Source: CAVQGF01 sp045807945
Lineage (GTDB): Bacteria; Acidobacteriota; Terriglobia; Terriglobales; Acidobacteriaceae
Assembly (NCBI GenBank): GCA_045807945.1
Contig: JBJMGI010000013.1
Location: forward strand, 1 to 38,809
DNA: 38,809 nucleotides
Reading direction: 5' to 3'
Shown: positions 29,357-37,304 of the stretch, piece by piece
Numbering within the stretch: the first letter of the stretch is position 1
Layout: the number at the start of each line of letters is the position of its first letter
Program-made: the position numbers and the translations under genes
Notes under the pieces: model-generated
Database searches by the model: none
The model's input: only the letters and a program-made list of their open reading frames with translations
Told to the model about the DNA's origin: nothing

Positions 29357-31738
29357 TCAGAAGATGCGATCGTTTCTTTGCAAAGACCCGAAGGCTCCGA
29401 TATTGATCAGGGTGAAATTGAAACGGAATTGGTCTTCTGTCCGGAGCGGTCCCAGGGCATTACGACGGTATTCGACGCTTACGCCGCAGCAGTCCCAGTT
29501 GTAATTGCCTTGCGCACCGCTGCCTTGGATAAATCCCTTGGCGGCGTCGACAGAAGCGGTGATGGCGGCGCTCAAACCCTTCTTGTCGGGGTGGCCATAA
29601 CCGAGCAGGCCGCGATACTGGCTGAACTGGTTTGGAGCAGGAGTCAATCCGGTGGTGAATAACTCGCCGGGAGCGCGCAGGAAGGCGAGGCCTCCGTTGA
29701 AGAACAGTTCGCTGACGCGGTGGTTGAAATCTAGTGAGCTGGCATTGAGGCGGCTGGTCACGGGATCATAATCAACATTCCAGCTGATGCTGGTGGCGGG
29801 GCCAGTGTGCACGCGTAAACGCGAGACGATGGGCGAAAGATTGCGGGGTCCGGTGAGGAAGGCGATCCCGGTGAGGTCTTCAGTGGTGGAAAAAACGTTG
29901 CGCCTGCCTACGAACAGTGCCCCGCCGAAATCTCGGTCGATGAAATATTTCTGCGCAAGCTCCCAAGTGATGATCTCACGCGCGGACTCGCCGCAAAGGA
30001 ATCCGTCACGGATCTTGTGCGCTGTAGGGCCGATGGCTTGAGCCTGCGGCACCGCGTCGCAGTGGTATCCCTTTGCGTAGATGCGGTTGATGACCCCGTA
30101 CTCCACCTCGTTGGTATCGGAAAGGATGTCGCGCGAATCGAATCGGATGACGTTCGGAAAGTTATCGATACCGCGCACGTAGTTGTAAATCACTCGCGGC
30201 TCAATGGTGTGCTTGATGGTACGCCCCTTGATCTTCTTGGTGAAAATGCGGCTGAGTGCCGGCGGGCGCAGTTCAACCGTAGCATCGGCATCGTGCCGAT
30301 TCACGGGCTGGTCGACCGCCTTGCCGATTCCGCCATTCGGCTCCAGCCGCTGCGAGTAATATGTCTCGCGCACGCCGATCGACGGGCGGAACGTCCAGCC
30401 ATGCCATGCAAGGGGAAGCGAAACCTCGGGGCGGAAATCTATGCGGCCAACGTAGTCGGCTGTAGCGAACAGTGGCTCCCGGCGCGCGAGGCCAGACGCT
30501 TCGGCGTCGAAGTTCCAAAAGAGCTTTGAATTTCCGACCTGCCGGTCAACCGAGGCGAACTCGAGGCTAGGTACGTGCAGGATCTGGATGTTGTCATTCG
30601 GAAGCGTGCTCTGAAAGTTCTGGTAGCGCTGTGCGTACATGTTGAGCGAGTACCCGTTCTGGTTGCGCGAGATGAACCCTGTGGAGCGGACCTCGGAGTT
30701 CAGTACTTCGGTGAAGTTCTCGACGAACGCAAGCCGGAATACGAAAGAGCTTAGATAATCTCCGGCGACGAGAAGGCGCGTGTGCTCGTCGAAATGAGCT
30801 TCTGAGCTGACTCTGATCTCACGGCCGCCCTGGTCGAAACCGGTCCCGGGCTCACCTTTGTCGAACACCTCATAGAGCCCGAATCCGAAAAAAGACTCCT
30901 TGCTGGGGCGCGCGCGGAATGACGAATGCAGCCCCCAGCCGCGCTTGGAGTAGTATTCGCCGCCCGCGGCTGCGTCCATAGAACGGTTGATCGCCCAGTA
31001 AAAGGAGTCGCCGAGCACAGTCCCCTTACGCGAAGAATTGCCGTAACTCGGGATCAGAAACCCAGACTGCCGCGGAAGGCGCTCTATCGGATGCTCCGCG
31101 AATGGGAAATAAAAGACGGGCACGCCGCGTATGTGAAAAACGCTATTGAAGAGTTTCGCTTTATCGCCGACATCTACGATCACTTTGCCTGCTGAGTAGG
31201 TCCACTTCGGGTTTGGCAGCTTGCAGCTGGTAATGGTGCCGTGCTCGATGATGTACCGGTCCTGCCCCTGGCGGTGCACCGTCTTCGCAGTGAACGCAAT
31301 AGGATTCGAAGATGTGAAGGAGGTCGCGCCGTTCCTGTAACGCACGCCGACCGTGCCCGCGACTTGATGGAAGGTACCAGTCTGGAAGCGCAGGTTGTAC
31401 TGACCATCGGTCGCTTCGATGTGGTCGTCATGACGTCCGCCGTCGAGCGTTACGTGCCCGGTTGCGGTGACTTCGGTGCTCTGCGCGTCGTAAGCGATCT
31501 CATCGGCGCGCAAAATGTAGTCGCGAAAATCAACTTCTGCTTCGCCGTGGAGATAGTAGAGGTTGCCCTTCTTCTCCTGCTCCTTGGCTTTCAAAGTGGC
31601 GGGCTCGCCCTCGCCGGGAATGGCAGACGCGCTGGTGGAATCAGGCGCGACAGGCGTCTGACTGGTAACGGGTAGCAGCGCGAGAAATAGATGACAAGCG
31701 ACTGCGACCACGGTTACGATTCGAGTGCGGAGATTCAT
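29357..31738 (-). CDS. lptD: LPS-assembly protein LptD
   Basis: The product (793 residues from the ATG at 31738) has a signal peptide, an N-terminal OstA/LptA-like jellyroll domain (about 48-170, with A-D-E-I-A-Y-D-A-Q-S-T-E-V-T-A-T-G-H-V), and a large C-terminal beta-barrel domain. The barrel part includes F-Y-F-P-F-A-E-H-P-I-E-R-L-P-R-Q-S-G-F-L-I-P. Cysteines lie at 172, 560, 582 and the adjacent pair 750-751. In E. coli an adjacent Cys pair in the barrel forms disulfides with two N-terminal cysteines. LptD with LptE inserts lipopolysaccharide into the outer leaflet. Longer forms starting at 31792 or 31819 are possible. The gene is divergent from the RDD gene. Confidence 0.93.
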   Translation of the reverse strand: MNLRTRIVTVVAVACHLFLALLPVTSQTPVAPDSTSASAIPGEGEPATLKAKEQEKKGNLYYLHGEAEVDFRDYILRADEIAYDAQSTEVTATGHVTLDGGRHDDHIEATDGQYNLRFQTGTFHQVAGTVGVRYRNGATSFTSSNPIAFTAKTVHRQGQDRYIIEHGTITSCKLPNPKWTYSAGKVIVDVGDKAKLFNSVFHIRGVPVFYFPFAEHPIERLPRQSGFLIPSYGNSSRKGTVLGDSFYWAINRSMDAAAGGEYYSKRGWGLHSSFRARPSKESFFGFGLYEVFDKGEPGTGFDQGGREIRVSSEAHFDEHTRLLVAGDYLSSFVFRLAFVENFTEVLNSEVRSTGFISRNQNGYSLNMYAQRYQNFQSTLPNDNIQILHVPSLEFASVDRQVGNSKLFWNFDAEASGLARREPLFATADYVGRIDFRPEVSLPLAWHGWTFRPSIGVRETYYSQRLEPNGGIGKAVDQPVNRHDADATVELRPPALSRIFTKKIKGRTIKHTIEPRVIYNYVRGIDNFPNVIRFDSRDILSDTNEVEYGVINRIYAKGYHCDAVPQAQAIGPTAHKIRDGFLCGESAREIITWELAQKYFIDRDFGGALFVGRRNVFSTTEDLTGIAFLTGPRNLSPIVSRLRVHTGPATSISWNVDYDPVTSRLNASSLDFNHRVSELFFNGGLAFLRAPGELFTTGLTPAPNQFSQYRGLLGYGHPDKKGLSAAITASVDAAKGFIQGSGAQGNYNWDCCGVSVEYRRNALGPLRTEDQFRFNFTLINIGAFGSLQRNDRIF

Positions 31739-31828
31739 TGCGAACTGGCGAAGGTAGCATGCCAGCAGGTTGGCAAGCAAAGTCGGTAGCATGGTCCCCG
31801 CTGCTCTGGCTGCTCTCACAACCTAACT

Positions 31829-33085
31829 ATGGCCTGTCCGCGCTGCGGTACTGATTGCCAGTGTCCGCCCCGAGATGCAAAAGCGGATGCGCACATCTCT
31901 GTGTTGATCGACCCTGATCACTACGATCCCAGCGAAGAGATCTTCTCCGCGACCCTTTCCACTCCAGCTAAAACTGAACCCGCAGTTCCCGCGGCGCCAG
32001 CCGATGCGCAGTTCTATCGCGCAAGCGACACCGAGCCGCAGTGGCGGAACGAAGTCACGGCACGGGTGAGCAACTTCCGCAGCCGCCGGCGAGGTCCCGC
32101 CGCCAGCGCGCACGCCTCCATGCGTTTCGATTTCGACTCGCGCGAAGCCGCACCGCAGGTGAGCCATGCGGAGTTGAGTGCACTCCCGCGCATAGAGCCT
32201 GAAGTCGCGAAGATCATCGCCTTCCCGAAGGCTCTTCCTGAACTCCCGGAGCGCGCCGTAGAAGAGGTTGTCACTTCGGAGCCACGCATCGTTGAGGCGC
32301 ACCCCGAAGCTCACCTCGAAGCGCACCCGGAAGCTCCCTTCGAAACTCATCCCGCAGCGCACGCGGAAGCTCACTTCGAAAGTCAAGCCGAAGCTCATCC
32401 CGAGGCCAATGTTGAAGAGGCGATGGTGAGCGAAGGCGAACTTGCAGTCGACTGGGAACAAACGTTGGTAACCCAACTGGAGGCCTTGCCCGTCTTCACC
32501 GAGCGGCTTGCCGATCCCGTGGTGGACGAGAGCCTCGGCCAGGTGCTCGAAGCGGATCCGGAACTCGCGCTCCCGATGCTGACTCCGCTGGCGGACATCG
32601 CACTGGACGCGCCGGCCACCGAGGCAGTCGAAGACAGGAGCTTCGATCTTCTCGAGGACGATGTCGCACTCTCGCTAGCGCCCGTGTTCGATCGTGCGAT
32701 CGCCGGAGCCATCGACGCCGTGGTTGCGAACGCAGCCACACTGATGTTCATGGGCGTTTTTACTGTGCTCGCGAAGCCGGCGATGGAGAGGTCTTCACTG
32801 CTCGTGCTCTCAACCGTGGTTGGCGTGTTCACCTGGACGCTCTACCAGTACATCTTCCTTGTGCATCGCGGACAAAGCCTGGGCATGCAGTTCGCGCAGC
32901 TCGAGATATGCACCTTCGACGGGGAGCGCGCATGGCGGACCGAGCGGCGCAGACGGGTGTGGGGGTTGGCGCTCTCCTGCGCATCAATGGGGCTGGGATT
33001 CGTGTGGGCGCTGATGGACGAAGACCGTCTTGGCTGGCACGATCGCATCACGCGAAGCTGCCTCGTCCGCAAAGAGCAGGACTAG
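31829..33085 (+). CDS. RDD family membrane protein with Cys-rich N-terminus and His-rich repeat
   Basis: The 418-residue product starts with a short Cys cluster (C3, C6, C10, C12: C-P-R-C-G-T-D-C-Q-C), like a zinc ribbon half. A long acidic, low-complexity region follows. It includes a tandem repeat of the form E-A-H-P/L/F at about residues 155-198. The C-terminal 135 residues form an RDD domain with membrane segments: F-D-R-A-I-A-G-A-I-D-A near 288, R-G-Q-S-L-G-M-Q near 349, and D-R-L-G-W-H-D-R-I-T near 401. RDD domains are of uncertain function, though some act in transport. Cys and His suggest metal binding, which is inference. Confidence 0.82.
   Translation: MACPRCGTDCQCPPRDAKADAHISVLIDPDHYDPSEEIFSATLSTPAKTEPAVPAAPADAQFYRASDTEPQWRNEVTARVSNFRSRRRGPAASAHASMRFDFDSREAAPQVSHAELSALPRIEPEVAKIIAFPKALPELPERAVEEVVTSEPRIVEAHPEAHLEAHPEAPFETHPAAHAEAHFESQAEAHPEANVEEAMVSEGELAVDWEQTLVTQLEALPVFTERLADPVVDESLGQVLEADPELALPMLTPLADIALDAPATEAVEDRSFDLLEDDVALSLAPVFDRAIAGAIDAVVANAATLMFMGVFTVLAKPAMERSSLLVLSTVVGVFTWTLYQYIFLVHRGQSLGMQFAQLEICTFDGERAWRTERRRRVWGLALSCASMGLGFVWALMDEDRLGWHDRITRSCLVRKEQD
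32294..32405 (+). repeat. Tandem repeat coding for E-A-H-P-type units
   Basis: A 12-base unit (roughly GAAGCTCACCCC and variants with GCGCAC or ACTCAT) repeats about nine times with drift inside the RDD gene. It codes for four-residue units such as EAHP, EAHL and EAHF. Such repeats can change copy number by slippage. Confidence 0.7.
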
Positions 33086-33107
33086 ACAGCGCAGGTTGAG
33101 GTCTTAT

Positions 33108-34403
33108 TTAGCTCGCGACCGGCAGTTCGACCTTCGCCGCCTGGGGAGCAGCTACGATCCGGTCCGACGCGAGCAACGGCCAGCCTTTCCGCATTACATA
33201 CTCCAGCCACGCGCCTGCCATCTGCGAAGTAAGCACGGCAGCCAGCACAAGCGTGGTGTAGAACGTCGCGTTGATGATGCCTCCGTCGTAGGCGACGCTC
33301 GCCAGCACGATGCCCGGTCCACCGCGAGCATTTGTCGCGAGCGCCAGGTTGATCACGTCTAAACCGCGGAAGCCTGCGATGCGTGCGCCGGCAGATACCG
33401 AGAGCATCTTGATCAGGCACGTTCCCGCCAGGAACACCAGCAGCATGGTTAGCGAGAAGCCCTTGACGAGATCGAGCTTCAATCCGACGATAGCGAAATA
33501 AATTGGGATGAACACCGCAAACGATATCTTGCGGATGGCATCGAGTGCATCGTCGAAGAGATGTCGCTTCTTGTGGACCACCGCGAACCCTGCCAAGAAC
33601 GCGGCGAAGACCATGCTCACTTGCAGCGCGCCCGCGACGGCGCAGTAGCCGAGCAGGATAGCCATGACATATGCGACCGGCGATGTACGGGCCAGGATAT
33701 TGATCTCCGCTTTGTTGAAACGCTTAACGGCGCGCGGTATCAGCGTGAGCCCGAGAACGAAAAAGGCGATGGTCGCAACTAGATGCCAGGCCATTTCACT
33801 CGGGTGCAGCACGGCGCGTCCGGCAAGCGCGGTAGCGATGGCGAGGGCGGCCCACAAAACGATATCTTCAAGGACGGCTACACCGAGGACTAATCTCGCA
33901 AAGCGTGTGTTCAGGATCTTTAAATCGGCAAAAATCTTCGAGATGACCGGGATCGAGGTCACCGCGACGGCGATCGCCATGATGATAATGAGCGAGGCGC
34001 GGCTCCCGTTCGGGCCGGCGATCTCCGGGGTAACCAGCCACGGCCCAAGGCATAGCGCGAGGACGAAGGGAAGTCCGGTCCCGATGCTCACCAACCATCC
34101 GACTTCGCGGCGCTCGGAGCGCGTGAACAGCTGCTGCGTTTCCGCGCCGGAGAGAAACATGAGCAGCAATAGCCCGAGCCAATAGATGAAGTTCAGCACC
34201 GTCATGTTCTGCTTCACCAACTCGGCGAAGTCAGGGCCGATGGGCGTGCGTCCGACGACGGCGGAGCCGAGCAGAACGCCGGCCAGTATCTCGCCAACGA
34301 CTTTGGGTTGACGAATCCGCACGAACAAATACCCCAGCAGCTGGGCGAAGCCAACTATCAGAAGCAGGACAAAGATTAGGGAGCTTAGTTGGATCTCAGA
34401 CAT
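33108..34403 (-). CDS. Cation:proton antiporter (CPA2 family)
   Basis: The 431-residue product is an integral membrane protein with about 12-13 hydrophobic segments. Family features are I-R-Q-P-K-V-V-G-E-I-L-A-G-V-L-L-G near residues 30-46, A-V-A-V-T-S-I-P-V-I-S-K-I-F-A-D-L near 144-160, and V-L-G-V-A-V-L-E-D-I-V-L-W near 171-183, as in KefB/NapA-type exchangers. It lacks the KTN/TrkA nucleotide-binding domain of KefB/KefC, so it is a channel domain only. It probably exchanges K+ or Na+ for H+. It converges with the RDD gene and is divergent from the sugar dehydrogenase-like gene. Confidence 0.9.
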   Translation of the reverse strand: MSEIQLSSLIFVLLLIVGFAQLLGYLFVRIRQPKVVGEILAGVLLGSAVVGRTPIGPDFAELVKQNMTVLNFIYWLGLLLLMFLSGAETQQLFTRSERREVGWLVSIGTGLPFVLALCLGPWLVTPEIAGPNGSRASLIIIMAIAVAVTSIPVISKIFADLKILNTRFARLVLGVAVLEDIVLWAALAIATALAGRAVLHPSEMAWHLVATIAFFVLGLTLIPRAVKRFNKAEINILARTSPVAYVMAILLGYCAVAGALQVSMVFAAFLAGFAVVHKKRHLFDDALDAIRKISFAVFIPIYFAIVGLKLDLVKGFSLTMLLVFLAGTCLIKMLSVSAGARIAGFRGLDVINLALATNARGGPGIVLASVAYDGGIINATFYTTLVLAAVLTSQMAGAWLEYVMRKGWPLLASDRIVAAPQAAKVELPVAS

Positions 34404-34566
34404 GGTTGATAAAGTGTGCGGCGTTCTCTGTAGCTCTCAGTACGATGTTTGCTGGGTGTCGCAGGTTGTGAGCGGCAGCTCTGCGATGTATGGGACAATT
34501 AGGTCGACCCCGCGCTGAACCCTGCAATCGCCGGCGGTCCCTTTGCAGTTGGATCGAGGTTGCGAG

Positions 34567-35646
34567 ATGTGGCAAAGAAAACGCGCGATTCGATTTCTTC
34601 AGGTGCTGACTTTGGCCCTGCTTGCGGGTGCATATTCAGCGTGCGGCGGCGGAGACTCTGCCTCCCAACCCGGCTCGGCAAACACAGCCATTGAAACTTT
34701 CGTCAGCAATCTGAACACTCCCGTCGCCATGGCCTTCGCTCCCGACGGCCGGCTGTTCTTCAATGAGCTGAAGACCGGGAAAGTGCGCATTATCCAGAAC
34801 GGAGCGCTGCTAGCGCAGGCTTTCGCCATCTTACCGGTGGAGACGAGCGGTGAGCGCGGCCTGCTTGGTCTGGCGCTAGACCCGCAGTTTGCAACCAATC
34901 ACTTCGTTTACGTTATGCAATCGGACCCAGCCGGAAAGCATCGTGTGCTGCGCTTCACTGATTCGGCAGGAGTGGGCACCGGCCAAACGGTGATCGTGGA
35001 CAACCTACCGTCCACTACAAACCACAATGGCGGCAATATCGGTTTCGGTCATGATGGAAAGCTGTACGTAACCGTCGGCGATCACCTCGATCCGGCCAAC
35101 TCGCAGAGCCAAACCGCTCTTGCCGGAAAGCTTCTCCGTTACAACCCTGACGGGACCGTGCCGGCCGACAATCCTTTCGGCGCTGGCAACCCGGGTTTCA
35201 ATCTCGGCCTACGCAACAGCTTCGACTTCACCTTCCACCCGCAAAGCGGCGCGATTTATGCCAGCGAGAACGGCCCCGACTGCGACGACGAGATCAACCA
35301 GATCACGGCGGGTGCCAACTATGGATGGCGGCCTAATTATCCCTGTGGTGACAGTGACCCTGCGTTCAAGGCGCCTTTGCGAAGATTTAATCCGGTGACC
35401 GCCCCCACCGGCATCACCTTCTATACCGGCACGGTGCTCTCGGGCTTCACCAACAACCTCTTCATGGTGGATTTCAACAACGGCCGAATTCAGCGTTTTG
35501 TTGTCGACGACGTTGCGAAGAACATCACCTCGAGTGACGTCCTTTTCAATGGTGGTGCCGGACCGCTTTTTGACATCGTTACAGGTCCTGACGGATTCCT
35601 CTACTTCTCTACCCAGGATTCCATCATGCGCATCGTGCCCCGATAG
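34567..35646 (+). CDS. PQQ-dependent sugar dehydrogenase-like (GSDH family) lipoprotein
   Basis: The 359-residue product has an N-terminal signal segment ending in A-Y-S-A-C-G-G-G, which looks like a lipoprotein cleavage site. The body is a six-bladed beta-propeller of the glucose/sorbosone dehydrogenase family: N-T-P-V-A-M-A-F-A-P-D-G-R-L-F-F, E-R-G-L-L-G-L-A-L-D-P, T-N-H-N-G-G-N-I-G-F-G-H-D-G (the catalytic-type His), L-G-L-R-N-S-F-D-F-T-F-H-P, and D-E-I-N-Q-I-T-A-G-A-N-Y-G-W. The family oxidises sugars with PQQ, although many members have no tested substrate. The ATG at 34567 follows GAGG at good distance; the frame opens at 34543. Confidence 0.88.
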   Translation: MWQRKRAIRFLQVLTLALLAGAYSACGGGDSASQPGSANTAIETFVSNLNTPVAMAFAPDGRLFFNELKTGKVRIIQNGALLAQAFAILPVETSGERGLLGLALDPQFATNHFVYVMQSDPAGKHRVLRFTDSAGVGTGQTVIVDNLPSTTNHNGGNIGFGHDGKLYVTVGDHLDPANSQSQTALAGKLLRYNPDGTVPADNPFGAGNPGFNLGLRNSFDFTFHPQSGAIYASENGPDCDDEINQITAGANYGWRPNYPCGDSDPAFKAPLRRFNPVTAPTGITFYTGTVLSGFTNNLFMVDFNNGRIQRFVVDDVAKNITSSDVLFNGGAGPLFDIVTGPDGFLYFSTQDSIMRIVPR

Positions 35647-35653
35647 CCTCTGC

Positions 35654-35659
35654 TACCAT
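35654..35659 (+). promoter_or_regulatory. Possible -10 element before gltX
   Basis: TACCAT, a weak match to TATAAT, ends 7 bases before the ATG at 35667. Only 20 bases separate the previous stop from this start, and no ribosome binding site is seen, so a leaderless start is possible. Confidence 0.3.
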
Positions 35660-35666
35660 CGATGCG

Positions 35667-37265
35667 ATGAACCCTCCCAGTCAGGTCCGCGTGCGTTTTG
35701 CGCCGTCTCCGACGGGGCATCTGCACGTCGGCAACGCCCGTACCGCACTCTTCAATTGGCTATTCGCGCGGCAGCAGGGCGGAGTGATGATCCTGCGCAT
35801 CGAGGACACCGACGTCGAGCGCAGCGAGGCCCGCTTCGAATCTCAACTCTTAGATGATCTGAAGTGGCTTGGCATCGCCTGGGACGAGGGACCGGATGTC
35901 GGAGGTCCGTATGCGCCTTACCGGCAGTCTGACCGCACCAAGATATATCAGGAGCACGGCGAGCGGCTGCTGAGCGAAGGCAAAGCTTACCTTTGTTTTT
36001 GTACGACGGAAGAGCTGGAGGCCGAGCGCCAGAAGGCGATCGCAGAACATCGTCCGCAGATCTATTCGGGAAAGTGCCGCAAGCTCGATCCGAAAGAATC
36101 ACTGAAGCGCCGCGCGGCGGGAGAGCAGGCGGCGATCCGGCTGCATATCCCCGAGCGGCCGATACGCTTTCACGACATTGTGCACGGCGCGGTCGAATTC
36201 CAGAGCGAAGTCGTCAGCGACCCGATCATCATCCGCTCATCAGGCATGCCGGTCTACAACTACGTGGTGGTGATCGATGACGCTCTAATGAAGATCACGC
36301 ACGTGATCCGCGGCGACGATCATCTCTCGAATACTCCCAAGCAGGTTGCGTTGTACGAAGCGCTCGGCTGGCCTGTGCCGGAGTTTGCGCACCTTTCGAC
36401 GATCCTCGGTCCGGACCGCGAACGGCTGAGCAAGCGGCACGGCGCGACCTCCGTCGCGAACTTCCGCGAAATGGGCGTTCTGCCCGAGGCGCTGGTGAAC
36501 TACATGGCGCTGCTCGGATGGGCGCCGAGCGGCGGCGATCGCGAGATATTCACCCCGCAGCAGCTGGTCAAAGAATTTCGCCTCGAGCGCGTGACGCCCT
36601 CGCCCGCGGTATTCGACTTCGAGAAGCTCTACTGGCTGAACCGGCACTACATCAAGCAGCGTGCTGACAAGAGATTTCAGATTCCACAGGGCGGGCCTGA
36701 TCTGAACGGCCTGTTTATGATGGGATTTTCGGTCTTTGCTCGCGCCGGTTATTTCGGCGTAGAGCTACAGGAGCGATTTAAGCACGAGCGTGTTCCAGAA
36801 TCCGGTCTCGGGGTCCCCGCGGCTTTCTTTAGCTGGTTCTCGAAACTTCTGGACCTTATTGTTCCTTCAGTTGACCGCCTCGAGCAACTTCCCGAGCGCG
36901 CCGCCTTCATCTTCAACTACGATCCAAAGGCCGCGCTCGCCACACCCGACAACGCTGAAGTGCTCGCGTCGCCCAAGACGCCTGCCGTCATCGAGGCTTT
37001 CGCCAGGCGTATTCCCAAAGACGCTCCGCTTACCGCCGAGCAGTTCAAGTCCATCGTCAATGAGGTGAAGACTGAGACGGGCGCTAAGGGGAAAGAGCTC
37101 TTCCATCCCATCCGCATCGTCGTCACCGGGTCGCACTCGGGCCCTGAGTTCGACAAGCTGATTCCGATCCTGGAAGAGGGCCGGCGAATCGGCCTTGCCG
37201 TGCTCAGCGTCGCCGAAAGGGTGAAAGCCTTCCAGAATCAGCAGCAAGCCGCGAAACCAGCGTGA
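35667..37265 (+). CDS. gltX: Glutamyl-tRNA synthetase
   Basis: The 532-residue class I synthetase has the HIGH-type motif P-S-P-T-G-H-L-H-V-G-N-A-R at about residues 13-25 and the KMSKS-type L-S-K-R-H-G-A-T at about 255-262. The catalytic domain also shows R-I-E-D-T-D and Y-N-Y-V-V-V-I-D-D. The C-terminal anticodon-binding part extends from about 310. It charges tRNA-Glu, and in organisms with GatCAB also tRNA-Gln. Most bacterial GltX are 465-510 residues, so this one is slightly long; the extra length is in the region from about residue 330 to 390. It is 20 bases after the previous gene. Confidence 0.95.
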   Translation: MNPPSQVRVRFAPSPTGHLHVGNARTALFNWLFARQQGGVMILRIEDTDVERSEARFESQLLDDLKWLGIAWDEGPDVGGPYAPYRQSDRTKIYQEHGERLLSEGKAYLCFCTTEELEAERQKAIAEHRPQIYSGKCRKLDPKESLKRRAAGEQAAIRLHIPERPIRFHDIVHGAVEFQSEVVSDPIIIRSSGMPVYNYVVVIDDALMKITHVIRGDDHLSNTPKQVALYEALGWPVPEFAHLSTILGPDRERLSKRHGATSVANFREMGVLPEALVNYMALLGWAPSGGDREIFTPQQLVKEFRLERVTPSPAVFDFEKLYWLNRHYIKQRADKRFQIPQGGPDLNGLFMMGFSVFARAGYFGVELQERFKHERVPESGLGVPAAFFSWFSKLLDLIVPSVDRLEQLPERAAFIFNYDPKAALATPDNAEVLASPKTPAVIEAFARRIPKDAPLTAEQFKSIVNEVKTETGAKGKELFHPIRIVVTGSHSGPEFDKLIPILEEGRRIGLAVLSVAERVKAFQNQQQAAKPA

Positions 37266-37290
37266 AATGAATTTCGTGCTGAGCAGGTTC

Positions 37291-37296
37291 TATAAT
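37291..37296 (+). promoter_or_regulatory. TATAAT -10 element before the carboxyltransferase gene
   Basis: A perfect TATAAT ends 8 bases before the ATG at 37305, in the 39-base gap after gltX. It allows separate transcription with almost no leader. No ribosome binding site is visible and no good -35 hexamer was found. Confidence 0.5.
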
Positions 37297-37304
37297 CCCC
37301 AGCA

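Noticed and set aside
32294..32405. CRISPR-like array
   Set aside because: The units are 12 bases with no spacers and keep the reading frame of the RDD gene, so this is a coding repeat.
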